This document shows positions 1 through 8,859 of a stretch of 64,000 nt of DNA, piece by piece. The notes under the pieces were generated by a model that saw nothing but the letters and a program-made list of their open reading frames with translations, was not told the DNA's origin and made no database searches. The position numbers and the translations under genes are program-made. The stretch covers positions 186,001-250,000 of the forward strand of contig NZ_CAKPUG010000001.1 in assembly GCF_934191625.1 (NCBI RefSeq), read 5' to 3'. Source of the stretch: an uncultured Lactococcus sp. GTDB lineage: Bacteria > Bacillota > Bacilli > Lactobacillales > Streptococcaceae. Within the stretch, counting starts at the first letter, position 1. Every line of letters begins with the position of its first letter.

Positions 1-729
1 CACGAAGTCTATACAGAGTGGTTCGTAAATGTCCGTCCGAGTCAAATTCCAATGTCATGGGTAATGGTCGCTATTCTGGTTGTTTCTTCAGCATTGATTA
101 TTTACTTCACAACATTTGTACAACAAGCAGAACGTAAGGTTCCAATTCAATACACTAAGCTGACACAAGGTGCGCCGACAAGTTCATACTTGCCACTTCG
201 TGTAAACCCAGCAGGTGTTATACCAGTAATCTTTGCAGGTTCTATCACAACAGCTCCAGCTACGATTTTACAATTCTTACAACGTGCTCAAGGTAACAAT
301 GTTAGCTGGCTAAATAGCTTACAATCAGCCCTTTCTTATAATACATGGACTGGGATGTTACTTTATGGCTTATTGATTGTACTCTTTACCTTCTTTTACT
401 CATTCGTACAAGTTAATCCAGAAAAGATGGCAGAAAATCTACAAAAACAAGGTTCATATATCCCATCGGTTCGTCCAGGTAAAGGGACTGAAAAATATGT
501 TTCAGGACTACTTATGCGCCTGGCAACAGTCGGAGCTCTTTTCCTAGGCTTTATTTCGATTCTTCCAATCGTTGCCCAAAACATTTGGGGATTGCCAAAA
601 ATCGTTGCCTTGGGAGGGACATCGCTCTTGATCTTGATCCAAGTTGCTATTCAAGCTGTTAAACAACTTGAAGGTTATCTTTACAAGAAAAATTATAAAG
701 GATTTATGGATAATCCAATTGAAAGCTAA
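1..729 (+). CDS. secY: Preprotein translocase subunit SecY, C-terminal part
   Basis: This is the channel subunit of the Sec translocon, which carries unfolded proteins across or into the cytoplasmic membrane with SecE, SecG and SecA. The frame is open from the first base of the window, so the N-terminal half lies outside; 242 codons remain. The visible part holds hydrophobic helices of the second half of SecY, with the conserved cytoplasmic stretch around NPEKMAENLQKQG and the charged C-terminal tail after LEGYLYKKN. It is followed by a terminator and then adk, the usual order at the end of the spc ribosomal operon. Identity is secure from these SecY motifs and the context. Confidence 0.95.
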   Translation, partial: HEVYTEWFVNVRPSQIPMSWVMVAILVVSSALIIYFTTFVQQAERKVPIQYTKLTQGAPTSSYLPLRVNPAGVIPVIFAGSITTAPATILQFLQRAQGNNVSWLNSLQSALSYNTWTGMLLYGLLIVLFTFFYSFVQVNPEKMAENLQKQGSYIPSVRPGKGTEKYVSGLLMRLATVGALFLGFISILPIVAQNIWGLPKIVALGGTSLLILIQVAIQAVKQLEGYLYKKNYKGFMDNPIES

Positions 730-730
730 A

Positions 731-757
731 AAAATCTTGCTTTGGCAAGGTTTTTCT
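731..757 (+). terminator. Terminator after secY
   Basis: A 9-bp stem with a TTTG loop (732-740 paired with 745-753, one G-U pair) leads into a T-run. It separates secY from adk, so adk probably has its own start of transcription; a TATAAT box lies at 793-798. Confidence 0.75.
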
Positions 758-790
758 TTATTTATCGTAAGAAATGCGGTAAAATATTAA

Positions 791-1528
<738 letters not shown>

Positions 1529-1535
1529 AAACAAA

Positions 1536-1566
1536 AAAACACTGAAGATCACTTCAGTGTTTTTTC
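1536..1566. terminator. Bidirectional terminator between adk and zitP
   Basis: A perfect 10-bp stem (1538-1547 with 1552-1561) with an ATCA loop is flanked by A-rich and T-rich runs, so it can end both adk and the convergent zit operon. Confidence 0.85.
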
Positions 1567-1575
1567 TTTGTGTAC

Positions 1576-2385
1576 CTATCTCCGGAAAAGACGTTTTAAT
1601 AAGGAAACGATTAAAAAGAGTGCAACAAAGATTAAGGTAATTGCAGAACTTGCAGGTGCATTGAAGTAGTAGGAAATTATCAATCCACTGTTCATACCAA
1701 TAAAGCCAATAATGACTGACCAGATTAGTACTGTCTTAAAGGATTTTCCGATAAGCATAGAAACACTAGCAGGTAAAACCATAATTGCGGAAACCAGTAG
1801 GGCGCCACAGGCTGGAATCATCAATGCAATCGCCAAACCCGTAACAATATTAAAAATCATTGACATGGCCCGGACAGGAAGACCATCTACCAAGGCCGTA
1901 TCTTCATCAAAAGTCATCACATAAAGTGGACGGAGGAAGAAGATAAAACCTGCAAGAACAATCAGAGCAATGATGTAGAGCATCACAACCTGCGGGGAAG
2001 TGATAGTTACAATTGAGCCAAAAAGGTATTGGTCGATGCTGATACTGGTCTTACTGCCTGCTACATTGATAATAAACATGGCTAACGCAAGACCAGCTGA
2101 CATTAAAATAGCAGTTGCGAGCTCAAGGTAATTTTTATAGACAGTGCGGAGAAATTCCATAAAGATAGCGGCAATAATGACGACAATTAAAGTTGTCCAT
2201 GTAGGATTTAAACTAAAGAGGATACCAAATGCTACACCTGCTAGAGAAACATGTGAGAGAGTATCAGAGAGTAAAGATTGTCGGCGCAGAACAAGGAAAA
2301 CTCCGAGGAGTGGTGCAAAAATTGAGATGGCCGTTGTTGCTAGTAATGCGTTGCGCATAAAGTCATAAGAGAGGATTTCAAGCAT
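1576..2385 (-). CDS. zitP: Zinc ABC transporter permease (ZitP-like)
   Basis: This is the membrane subunit of a metal ABC importer of the ABC-3 family, which takes up zinc or manganese. The 269 residues hold about eight hydrophobic helices and the family stretches [19 protein letters not shown] near residues 34-52 and [14 protein letters not shown] near 196. It overlaps the 3' end of the ATPase gene by 8 bases, so the two are translationally coupled. Zinc is inferred from the MarR-type regulator and operators upstream; the permease alone cannot separate zinc from manganese. No substrate-binding protein gene lies in the cluster. Confidence 0.88.
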   Translation of the reverse strand: MLEILSYDFMRNALLATTAISIFAPLLGVFLVLRRQSLLSDTLSHVSLAGVAFGILFSLNPTWTTLIVVIIAAIFMEFLRTVYKNYLELATAILMSAGLALAMFIINVAGSKTSISIDQYLFGSIVTITSPQVVMLYIIALIVLAGFIFFLRPLYVMTFDEDTALVDGLPVRAMSMIFNIVTGLAIALMIPACGALLVSAIMVLPASVSMLIGKSFKTVLIWSVIIGFIGMNSGLIISYYFNAPASSAITLIFVALFLIVSLLKRLFRR

Positions 2386-3100
2386 TAATTTTTACCTCTC
2401 TTTTCTTTTTTATATTAGGATTACCATGAACTTCAAAGCATTCAAATTTACCGTTTTTGTCTCGAGCAAGGTGAATATTTCGGTCCATATATTTTTTAAC
2501 AGAATCGGGGTCATGCGTAACCATGAGAACACTTTTGCCATGCTCATGTGCAGCATGAGCCATGAGCTCATAAAAGGCTTCTGTGGTCACATCATCCATT
2601 CCGACAGTTGGTTCATCCAGTACAAAAACATCGGGGTCAGAAGCAAAAGTACGCGCAATGATGATACGTTGCTTTTGTCCACCAGAAAGTTCTCCAATCT
2701 TTTTATGACGGAAGTCCCACATACCTACAGCATTAAGGGCAGCTTCTACATGTTCTTCATCATGAGCATTAAGCTTGCGGAACCAACCTTTGCGTGGGTA
2801 ACGGCCAGATCGAACAAATTCATGAACAGTTGAGGGAAAACCCGCATTGAAGCTTGAGATTTGCTGTGGAACGTAGGCAATACGTAAACGCCGATTCTGT
2901 ATGTCATGGCGTGCAATGATAACTTTACCAGACTTAGGTTTCAAAATCCCGAGCGTTATTTTGATTAACGTTGACTTTGCAGCTCCGTTTTCTCCGGTCA
3001 AAGTTACGAATTCCCCCGGGTTAACAGAGTAACTCACATCCTCTAAAACAGGGTTATTATCATAATAAAAGCTTACATTTTGAACATCAATATAAGACAT
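2378..3100 (-). CDS. zitQ: Zinc ABC transporter ATP-binding protein (ZitQ-like)
   Basis: The ATPase of the metal importer. The 240-residue protein shows Walker A (GENGAAKST, where alanine replaces the usual glycine before lysine), the Q-loop region, the signature LSGGQKQR, Walker B (VFVLDEP) and the switch histidine (MVTHD). The C-terminus is basic. It lies 22 bases downstream of zitR and overlaps zitP, forming one zitR-zitQ-zitP transcript. In L. lactis the operon is zitRSQP; here the binding protein gene zitS is missing between zitR and zitQ. Confidence 0.9.
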   Translation of the reverse strand: MSYIDVQNVSFYYDNNPVLEDVSYSVNPGEFVTLTGENGAAKSTLIKITLGILKPKSGKVIIARHDIQNRRLRIAYVPQQISSFNAGFPSTVHEFVRSGRYPRKGWFRKLNAHDEEHVEAALNAVGMWDFRHKKIGELSGGQKQRIIIARTFASDPDVFVLDEPTVGMDDVTTEAFYELMAHAAHEHGKSVLMVTHDPDSVKKYMDRNIHLARDKNGKFECFEVHGNPNIKKKREVKINA

Positions 3101-3122
3101 AATTTTTTATTTACTTTCTAAA

Positions 3123-3566
3123 CTACTTAAATTTTTCACTGAGTTGATGAAGAAAGTCTTGGATTACTTTTTGTTCATCTTCTGTATATTTCTGCGTAAG
3201 TTGCTGGTAACTGTCTAGTGTTGCCTCGTGATGTGCAGCGTGCTCGCGCGCAATAGGAAGTGCTTTTTTAGTTAAATTCCATAAAACAACACGTTCATCA
3301 GTCTTACTTTTCGTAGGCGATATAAGTTCTAAATCCTGTAATTTTTTTAAAGCTTTGGTGATGGCAGCAGGGGAAACTGAGAGAGTTTCTGCCATCCGAG
3401 CATTAGTTGTAGGTTCTCCATTCAGGAGCATCAGGAGGTGTTCTTGAGTGGACGTTAATTTGATAACACTCTGGCACTTCCCGAGAAGAATTTCGTGCTT
3501 ATTTTCAGCGAATTGCATGACTTGTGATAAGAATTGATCAATTTGATTTTCTAAATTTGTATGCAT
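3123..3566 (-). CDS. zitR: MarR-family zinc-responsive repressor (ZitR/AdcR type)
   Basis: A 147-residue winged-helix regulator of the ZitR/AdcR group, which binds operators when loaded with zinc and represses zinc import. The N-terminus has HTNLENQIDQFLSQV, and the helix-turn-helix lies around TNARMAETLSVSPAAITKAL. Histidines such as HEAAH-type clusters near residues 104-108 (AREHAAHHEA) fit metal sites of the family. The frame is open to 3602, but the ATG at 3566 has an AGGAG site upstream and matches family length. Two operator-like palindromes bracket its promoter, so it probably regulates itself. Confidence 0.87.
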   Translation of the reverse strand: MHTNLENQIDQFLSQVMQFAENKHEILLGKCQSVIKLTSTQEHLLMLLNGEPTTNARMAETLSVSPAAITKALKKLQDLELISPTKSKTDERVVLWNLTKKALPIAREHAAHHEATLDSYQQLTQKYTEDEQKVIQDFLHQLSEKFK

Positions 3567-3581
3567 AACCCTCTCCTTTCG

Positions 3582-3629
3582 TTTACTGGTTAATAATAAC
3601 ACGCTGCTTGTTAAAAGTCAACCAGTTAA
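3582..3629 (-). promoter_or_regulatory. zit promoter with two ZitR/AdcR-like operators
   Basis: On the minus strand a -35 box TTGACT (3616-3621) and a -10 box TATTAT (3593-3598) are separated by exactly 17 bp. A palindrome close to TTAACYRGTTAA overlaps each box: TCAACCAGTTAA at 3618-3629 and TTTACTGGTTAA at 3582-3593, one mismatch each. The layout fits zinc-dependent repression by ZitR. Confidence 0.85.
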
Positions 3630-3674
3630 TATTAAAGAAGAAAGAAAAATAAAGGAAAAAAATAAGGAGAGGGC

Positions 3675-3703
3675 TTGTCATTTGTTCACTAGTGTGCTAT
3701 AAT
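3675..3703 (+). promoter_or_regulatory. Promoter of the infA-rplQ ribosomal operon
   Basis: TTGTCA at 3675-3680, a 17-bp spacer and TATAAT at 3698-3703 with an extended TGC before it make a near-ideal promoter. It lets the alpha operon genes be transcribed although the zit operon breaks the link to secY-adk. Confidence 0.85.
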
Positions 3704-3711
3704 ATATCAGT

Positions 3712-3742
3712 CCGACTTTTTAGATACACTTGTATCTTTCGG
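3712..3742 (+). other. Hairpin at the 5' end of the infA transcript
   Basis: A perfect 6-bp stem AGATAC/GTATCT with an ACTT loop (3722-3737) is flanked by complementary CCGA (3712-3715) and TCGG (3739-3742). It starts about at the predicted transcription start and ends before the AAGGAGG site at 3751. It could stabilise the mRNA or serve control; no T-run follows, so it is not a terminator. Confidence 0.5.
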
Positions 3743-3766
3743 GGATTTTTAAGGAGGTACTTTTGC

Positions 3767-3985
3767 TTGGCAAAAGATGATGTTATCGAAATTGAAGGTA
3801 GAGTAGTAGATACTATGCCGAATGCGATGTTCACTGTTGAACTTGAAAATGGTCACAAAGTTTTGGCGACGATTTCTGGAAAAATTCGTAAGAATTATAT
3901 CCGTATCCTGCCTGGCGACCGCGTGCAAGTGGAAATGTCACCATATGATTTGACACGTGGACGCATTACCTACCGTTTTAAATAA
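3767..3985 (+). CDS. infA: Translation initiation factor IF-1
   Basis: IF-1 is a 72-residue OB-fold protein that binds the A site of the 30S subunit during initiation. The sequence runs [19 protein letters not shown] and ends GRITYRF-K, matching the family end to end. The start codon is TTG at 3767, nine bases after AAGGAGG (3751-3757); no ATG gives the conserved N-terminus. It leads rpmJ, rpsM, rpsK, rpoA and rplQ from its own promoter. Confidence 0.95.
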   Translation: MAKDDVIEIEGRVVDTMPNAMFTVELENGHKVLATISGKIRKNYIRILPGDRVQVEMSPYDLTRGRITYRFK

Positions 3986-4037
3986 CCTGGACATTCATTG
4001 AGTGCGAAAGCACAGTAACCATAGAAAGGAAGACACA

Positions 4038-4154
4038 ATGAAAGTAAGACCATCAGTTAAACCAATCTGCGAATACTGTAAAGTAATTCGTCGTAACGGT
4101 CGTGTTATGGTAATTTGCCCTGTAAATCCAAAACATAAACAACGTCAGGGATAG
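4038..4154 (+). CDS. rpmJ: 50S ribosomal protein L36
   Basis: A 38-residue zinc-ribbon protein of the large subunit, starting [15 protein letters not shown]. The zinc ligands C11, C14, C27 and H33 are all present, so this is the zinc-containing (C+) paralogue. An AGAAAGGAAG site precedes the ATG. A small GNRA hairpin (GTGC GAAA GCAC) lies in the short gap after infA. Confidence 0.96.
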   Translation: MKVRPSVKPICEYCKVIRRNGRVMVICPVNPKHKQRQG

Positions 4155-4171
4155 AAAGGAACTATTAAATT

Positions 4172-4537
4172 ATGGCTCGTTTTGCTGGAGTTGATATTCC
4201 AAACGAAAAACGTATTGTTATTTCTTTGACATACGTTTACGGTGTTGGACTTCAAACTGCTAAAAAAGTGCTTGCTGCTGCAGGTGTTTCAGAAGATGTA
4301 CGTACTAAAGATCTTACATCTGATCAAGAAGACGCAATTCGTCGTGAACTTGACGGCTTGAAACTCGAAGGAGATCTTCGTCGTGAAGTAAACCTCAACA
4401 TCAAACGCTTAATGGAAATTGGTAGCTACCGTGGTATGCGTCACCGTCGTGGACTTCCTACACGTGGACAAAACACAAAAAACAATGCACGTACTCGTAA
4501 GGGTCCTGCTAAAGCTATCGCTGGTAAGAAAAAATAA
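4172..4537 (+). CDS. rpsM: 30S ribosomal protein S13
   Basis: S13 binds the head of the small subunit and contacts the P-site tRNA through its C-terminal tail. The 121-residue protein starts [19 protein letters not shown], carries the helix-two-turn-helix domain and the [14 protein letters not shown] stretch, and ends in a lysine-rich tail. It lies 17 bases after rpmJ with an AGAAAGGA site. Confidence 0.97.
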   Translation: MARFAGVDIPNEKRIVISLTYVYGVGLQTAKKVLAAAGVSEDVRTKDLTSDQEDAIRRELDGLKLEGDLRREVNLNIKRLMEIGSYRGMRHRRGLPTRGQNTKNNARTRKGPAKAIAGKKK

Positions 4538-4554
4538 TCTAGAAAGGAGTTAAA

Positions 4555-4938
4555 ATGGCAAAAATTACTCGTAAACGTCGTGTGAAAAAGAATATTGAAA
4601 CTGGTATCGCCCACATTCAATCAACTTTTAACAACACTATCATTATGATTACTGACGTTCATGGTAACGCTCTTGCTTGGTCATCTGCAGGTTCTCTTGG
4701 TTTCAAAGGTTCTAAAAAATCTACACCATTCGCTGCACAAATGGCATCTGAAGCTGCTGCTAAAGCTGCTCAAGAACAAGGGTTGAAAACAGTATCTGTT
4801 ACAGTTAAAGGTCCTGGTTCAGGTCGTGAATCTGCAATCCGTGCACTCGCGGCTGCTGGTCTTAACGTAACTTCTATTAGTGATGTGACTCCTGTACCTC
4901 ACAATGGTGCACGTCCTCCAAAACGTCGTCGTGTATAA
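4555..4938 (+). CDS. rpsK: 30S ribosomal protein S11
   Basis: S11 sits on the platform of the small subunit near the mRNA exit. The 127 residues show the family stretches [26 protein letters not shown] and the C-terminal [13 protein letters not shown]. It follows rpsM by 17 bases with AGAAAGGAG and is part of the same transcript. Confidence 0.97.
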   Translation: MAKITRKRRVKKNIETGIAHIQSTFNNTIIMITDVHGNALAWSSAGSLGFKGSKKSTPFAAQMASEAAAKAAQEQGLKTVSVTVKGPGSGRESAIRALAAAGLNVTSISDVTPVPHNGARPPKRRRV

Positions 4939-4989
4939 TCGTTAGTGAGTTGCAAAATCACTTTACTTTTCTTTTAGAGGAGACTATAC

Positions 4990-5928
4990 ATGATTGAGTT
5001 TGAAAAACCAAAAATTATTAAATTTGACGAAACAGAATTTTACGGTAAGTTTGTAGTAGAACCACTTGAACGTGGATATGGTACAACTTTAGGTAATTCT
5101 TTACGTCGCGTTCTCTTGTCTTCATTGCCTGGGTCTGCTGTTACTTCAATTCAAATTGAGGGAGTTCAACATGAATTCGCAACTATCCCTGGTGTACGTG
5201 AAGATGTAGTCCAAATTATCCTTGCTATTAAAGGACTTGCGATTAAATCTTACGTTGAAAATGAAAAACAAATTGAGCTTGACGTTACTGGACCAATGAC
5301 AGTAACAGCAGGTGACATTTTGACAGATAGTGATATCGAAATTGTCAATAAAGACCATTATCTTTTCTCTATCGCAGAAGGTCATTCTATGCGTGCTGTG
5401 ATGACAGTAAATAAAGGTTACGGATATGTTCCTGCTGACGAAAACAAAGTCGAAGGTGCACCTATCGGTACAATTGCTGTGGACTCAATTTACACACCAG
5501 TTAGCAAAGTTAACTATCAAGTAGAACCAGCTCGTGTAGGTGGTGATGCATCTTACGATAAGTTGACTTTGGAAATCACTACAAACGGCACAATCGTTGC
5601 TGATGATGCTTTGTCTCTCTCTGCGAAGATTTTGACAGATCACTTGAACTTGTTTGTTGACTTGTCAGAAACAGCTTCAGAATCTGAAACTCTCGTGGCC
5701 AAAGAAGAAGTTAAAACAGAACGTGTCCTCGATAAAATTATCGAAGAAATGGACTTCTCAGTTCGTGCTTACAATGGTTTGAAACGCGCTGGAATCAATA
5801 CCGTAGCTGATATTGTGGAAATGAGTGAAGCTGACATGATTAAAGTCAAAAACCTCGGTCACAAATCAGTAGAAGAAGTCAAGGTTAAATTGACTGACTT
5901 GGGCTTGGAGCTCAAAAAACGAAAATAA
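4990..5928 (+). CDS. rpoA: RNA polymerase alpha subunit
   Basis: Alpha forms the dimer on which RNA polymerase assembles. The 312-residue protein has the N-terminal dimerisation domain ([20 protein letters not shown]) and, after an acidic linker near residues 225-240, the C-terminal domain with two helix-hairpin-helix motifs ([28 protein letters not shown]) that contacts UP elements and activators. Full length for Lactococcales. It is placed as usual between rpsK and rplQ. Confidence 0.98.
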   Translation: MIEFEKPKIIKFDETEFYGKFVVEPLERGYGTTLGNSLRRVLLSSLPGSAVTSIQIEGVQHEFATIPGVREDVVQIILAIKGLAIKSYVENEKQIELDVTGPMTVTAGDILTDSDIEIVNKDHYLFSIAEGHSMRAVMTVNKGYGYVPADENKVEGAPIGTIAVDSIYTPVSKVNYQVEPARVGGDASYDKLTLEITTNGTIVADDALSLSAKILTDHLNLFVDLSETASESETLVAKEEVKTERVLDKIIEEMDFSVRAYNGLKRAGINTVADIVEMSEADMIKVKNLGHKSVEEVKVKLTDLGLELKKRK

Positions 5929-5943
5929 TACAGGAGGAAAAAA

Positions 5944-6324
5944 ATGGGTTACCGTAAACTTGGACGCACATCTTCACAACGTAAAGCTATGCTTCGTGAT
6001 TTGACAACTGATCTTATCATCAACGAAACTATCGTTACAACTGAAGCTCGTGCTAAAGAAATCCGTAAAACAGTTGAAAAGATGATCACTCTTGGTAAAC
6101 GTGGTGACTTGCACGCTCGTCGTCAAGCAGCAGCTTACGTTCGTAACGAAATCGCTATTAAAGATTTCAACGAAGAAACTGAAACTTTCCCAACTGCACT
6201 TCAAAAATTGTTCGACGATATTGCTAAACGCTACGAAGGCCGTAACGGTGGTTACACTCGTATCTTGAAAGTTGAACCACGTCGTGGTGATGCTGCCCCT
6301 ATGGCAATCATCGAGCTTGTTTAA
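5944..6324 (+). CDS. rplQ: 50S ribosomal protein L17
   Basis: L17 sits near the peptide exit tunnel. The 126-residue protein starts [20 protein letters not shown] and ends with the conserved [14 protein letters not shown]. An AGGAGG site precedes the ATG, 15 bases after rpoA. It closes the operon; the region after it forms a large folded element that ends in a T-run. Confidence 0.97.
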   Translation: MGYRKLGRTSSQRKAMLRDLTTDLIINETIVTTEARAKEIRKTVEKMITLGKRGDLHARRQAAAYVRNEIAIKDFNEETETFPTALQKLFDDIAKRYEGRNGGYTRILKVEPRRGDAAPMAIIELV

Positions 6325-6358
6325 GAGAGTTCGGATTTAAATATTATATAAGATTACT

Positions 6359-6480
6359 TATTGAGTGTTATGATGATGGCGCTGTGTTTGAGTTGACGTA
6401 TGAACGTTGAGTAGCACTGCTTAGTCTAGCTCTGTCTACCGAGAGTCCAATTTCGGTAGTTCACTCAATATGTTTTTTTT
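6359..6480 (+). ncRNA. Structured RNA element or complex terminator after rplQ
   Basis: TATTGAGTG (6359-6367) pairs with CACTCAATA (6462-6470) to enclose about 95 bases, followed by a run of about ten T. Inside, TTGACGT/ACGTTGA (6393-6399 with 6404-6410) and CTACCGA/TCGGTAG (6436-6442 with 6453-6459) form two more stems, giving a multi-branch fold. This is more than a simple terminator. It may be an sRNA processed from the operon end or only an elaborate terminator. I do not recognise it as SRP, 6S or tmRNA. Confidence 0.55.
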
Positions 6481-6502
6481 TTGCATTTTTATAATAATAT
6501 TG

Positions 6503-6531
6503 GTCTCTTATATTGGAAGAGGCTTTTTTTG
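6503..6531 (+). terminator. Second terminator after rplQ
   Basis: GTCTCTT (6503-6509) pairs with AAGAGGC (6517-6523, one G-U) and is followed by seven T. A TATAAT at 6490-6495 lies just upstream, so a very short transcript is possible but unproven. Confidence 0.65.
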
Positions 6532-6565
6532 AGTGTGAGAGTAAAAGAATGGAAAGTTCTGCACC

Positions 6566-6585
6566 TTGATATGATATAATCAAAT
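6566..6585 (+). promoter_or_regulatory. Promoter upstream of the SLH/C39 gene (copy 1 of a 20-bp element)
   Basis: An extended -10 (TGA then TATAAT at 6575-6580) lies inside a 20-base sequence found identically at 8796-8815. TTGAT and ATCAA arms flank the -10. CCTTGAT (6564-6570) and ATCAAGG (6584-6590) form a wider inverted repeat here. No good -35 is visible. The leader to the start codon is about 120 bases. Confidence 0.6.
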
Positions 6586-6708
6586 CAAGGACTACGTACT
6601 TGGAAGAGAGCGTAGCGTCAGCTGTAGTTTAGAACGAATATAAGCAATACAGGGAGATGCTTTTTGTTAAGGGTGTATTAGGAATTTAGGAAAAAAGGGA
6701 TAATATTT

Positions 6709-8196
6709 GTGAAAAAATATAAAAAAATACTTATGCTTAGTGCTTTAGTTTTATCGTCTACACAAGGAACCTTAGCAGGTGCCAGTGAATTTATAGCAAC
6801 AAATGAAGACAGTAGTACTCAAATGCCGAGTGCGTCGCAAGAAGAGGAAGAGGCTGTAACTAGTTCAGATGATAGTTCTGAAAATAGCGCTATTCCTGAA
6901 AGCTCTCTTGAAGAAAGTATTTCTGAAAGTGTCAATCAAAGCGTGGAACCTTCAGACAAAGAAATGGAAGAAACAACGACTACTCCAGAAAGCACAACTG
7001 AAAAGCCGGTAGAAAAAAATGTTGTGGAGAACGAAGGGAGCAAGGATGGAGTTGCTCAAGAATACTTTTCACGGAAAGATCTCCCTAGAGTTGGTATTAC
7101 CCTTAAACAATTACCAGTAAAAAATTCAGGGCTTCCTTTTAGAGATATCTCACAGTCAATATTCAAGAATAATATTAAATGGATTTATGGACGTGGTATT
7201 ACAACAGGTTATACACCAACTACTTATAACCCTAATGCAAAAGTAACACGTGGAGAAATGGCGGTATTTCTACACCGCCTCGCAGGAGCACCGGGTTATA
7301 AAGCACCTTTCAATGTTTATACCGATGTTAAACAATATAAAAACCAAATCCTTTGGTTAACAGCTACGACCGTCTCTAATGGTACAGCGCCTCACTATAA
7401 TCCTAATGGCAGAGTGACACGTGGACAAATGGCGGCCTTTCTGCATAGGATGGCAAAAGTGTCAGGAAAAGCCTCTTCTTCTGCCAAATACAATCTAAAA
7501 TTCTGGGATGTTAAAAATCACATGTTTAAAAATGATATCGGATGGCTAAGTTCCAAAGGGATAACAACTGGTTATACAGCTACATCATTTAAACCAGAAG
7601 CGGATATCACACGTGGAGAGATGGCAGCATTTCTTTATCGCTTCTATAGTGTTGTGGTGAATAATCAGAAGCTTCCTGCGGCACCTCAACCTTATGCTAA
7701 TCAACCAGTCTATTATTCTCAGCTTGATGCAAGATGGAAGAATAATAGATTAAATGGATCTAATGTAGGGATCTCTGGGTGTGTACCTACGAGTTTAGCA
7801 ATGATTTTACGTGGCAGTTATGGACAGAATGTTGATCCAGGAATTGTTGCTAAAAAAGCGAATGCGATAAGTCATGAGAGCTTTGGGCTCTCGGGTAAGG
7901 ATTTAATCAATACAGCCAAAGCTTATGGTCGTAGTGTAGAAGTTATTGGTAATATCAACCGTGCAGAAACTTTGCTGAGAGCAGGATATCCTCTCATCTT
8001 CTATATTAATGTGGGTATCGGACATGCTGTGGTCGTTTCTGACTATGATAGTGCAAGTGGGCGAGTAAGTATTAACGATCCTTATGGCAAATTATTCTAT
8101 CCGTCAGGAAAGACGACTTTACGTGAATTATGGGGACGTCCTAGTCAAGATGCGATGGATTGGAATGCAGGTCGCCCTGTATTTGCGATTAAGTAG
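6709..8196 (+). CDS. Secreted protein with three SLH-like repeats and a C39-like peptidase domain
   Basis: The start is GTG at 6709, followed by a signal peptide (MKKYKKILMLSALVLSS, likely cut near AGA-SEF). A Ser/Glu/Thr-rich linker covers about residues 30-125. Three SLH-like units follow (from FRDISQSIFK near 144, FNVYTDVKQ near 202, FWDVKNHMF near 265), each ending in VTRGxMAxFLxR. From about 335 comes a Peptidase_C39_2-like domain: QLDARWKN, the putative catalytic C358 (SGCVPTS), H439 (GHAVVV) and D457 (NDPYG). SLH units normally bind wall polysaccharide, so the protein probably stays at the cell surface; the substrate is unknown. It is followed after 9 bases by a lipoprotein gene, probably cotranscribed. 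Confidence 0.85.
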   Translation: MKKYKKILMLSALVLSSTQGTLAGASEFIATNEDSSTQMPSASQEEEEAVTSSDDSSENSAIPESSLEESISESVNQSVEPSDKEMEETTTTPESTTEKPVEKNVVENEGSKDGVAQEYFSRKDLPRVGITLKQLPVKNSGLPFRDISQSIFKNNIKWIYGRGITTGYTPTTYNPNAKVTRGEMAVFLHRLAGAPGYKAPFNVYTDVKQYKNQILWLTATTVSNGTAPHYNPNGRVTRGQMAAFLHRMAKVSGKASSSAKYNLKFWDVKNHMFKNDIGWLSSKGITTGYTATSFKPEADITRGEMAAFLYRFYSVVVNNQKLPAAPQPYANQPVYYSQLDARWKNNRLNGSNVGISGCVPTSLAMILRGSYGQNVDPGIVAKKANAISHESFGLSGKDLINTAKAYGRSVEVIGNINRAETLLRAGYPLIFYINVGIGHAVVVSDYDSASGRVSINDPYGKLFYPSGKTTLRELWGRPSQDAMDWNAGRPVFAIK

Positions 8197-8205
8197 GAGA
8201 AAACC

Positions 8206-8658
8206 ATGAAAAAAATATCAGTATTAACTCTAATCGTTGTCAGTGCATTTGGTTTAGCCGGATGTGAAAAGAAGGAAACAAAAAATCAATCGCAAAAGGA
8301 TTCCAGTACGGCGGTAGTAAAAAGTAAAGAAAGTACAGAAAAATCAGATACAGCAACCTCAAAAAGTAATGCAAGTACAGAGCAGCCCAAATCAGAAAAA
8401 CCACAACAATCAACAAGTCAAGCGACTACTAGTACAGAACCTTCTAAAGTATCGCCAGACCCCCAAGCTCCAGAAGAAGACCATACAATAAGGACTGAAT
8501 CAGGGAGCACAACGGACTTGGGTCAAGCGCGTATTGCACTTTATGAAGTAGGTATTGATTCCCATAGCATGTCGGATGATGAAATTTTAAATATTTGGGA
8601 ACGTTCAAACAATAAAGAAGAATTTATAAAAAATGTAAAAGAATTTCTCGGCCAATAA
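8206..8658 (+). CDS. Small lipoprotein, Ser/Thr-rich
   Basis: A 150-residue protein with a lipoprotein signal peptide (MKKISVLTLIVVSAFGLAGC; lipobox LAGC, so Cys20 would be lipidated). A low-complexity region rich in Ser, Thr, Lys and Gln spans about residues 24-100. The conserved-looking C-terminal part, about 45 residues from TTDLGQARIALYEVG, contains an acidic helical stretch (MSDDEILNIWERS). The ATG has an AGGAG site overlapping the end of the upstream gene. I do not recognise the family; the pairing suggests a partner of the SLH/C39 protein at the cell surface. Confidence 0.8.
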   Translation: MKKISVLTLIVVSAFGLAGCEKKETKNQSQKDSSTAVVKSKESTEKSDTATSKSNASTEQPKSEKPQQSTSQATTSTEPSKVSPDPQAPEEDHTIRTESGSTTDLGQARIALYEVGIDSHSMSDDEILNIWERSNNKEEFIKNVKEFLGQ

Positions 8659-8677
8659 TCTTCCAATAAATGCAATA

Positions 8678-8711
8678 AAATGGTAGTATCACCATAACTA
8701 CCATTTTTATT
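8678..8711 (+). terminator. Terminator after the lipoprotein gene
   Basis: A perfect 10-bp stem (8678-8687 with 8697-8706) with a 9-base loop is followed by a short T-rich stretch. Confidence 0.75.
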
Positions 8712-8795
8712 ATGTGCATTAATATCACGAAGAAGAGGTTAAGAGCTTGAAAAATTCTTTTAAGGGAAAAGAAAACAGTTGGTGAAGTCCACCTT

Positions 8796-8815
8796 TTGAT
8801 ATGATATAATCAAAT
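8796..8815 (+). promoter_or_regulatory. Second copy of the 20-bp promoter-like element
   Basis: It is identical to 6566-6585 and includes an extended -10 (TGA, TATAAT at 8805-8810). It points rightward, antisense through tRNA-Thr, toward radA, which starts 300 bases further. No gene of its own is visible directly downstream. Confidence 0.4.
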
Positions 8816-8824
8816 AATAGACAA

Positions 8825-8846
8825 AATAAAAAAGCCTTGAGAGGCT
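8825..8846 (-). terminator. Terminator after tRNA-Thr
   Basis: On the minus strand AGCCT (8842-8846) and AGGCT (8833-8837) form a stem with a 4-base loop, followed by a T-run. It lies 13 bases beyond the tRNA 3' end. Confidence 0.75.
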
Positions 8847-8859
8847 AAAAATTTAGTCA

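Noticed and set aside
6566..6585. FNR-type site reading of the TTGAT/ATCAA arms
   Set aside because: The arms are 8 bases apart, not the 4 needed for a Crp/Fnr dimer site.
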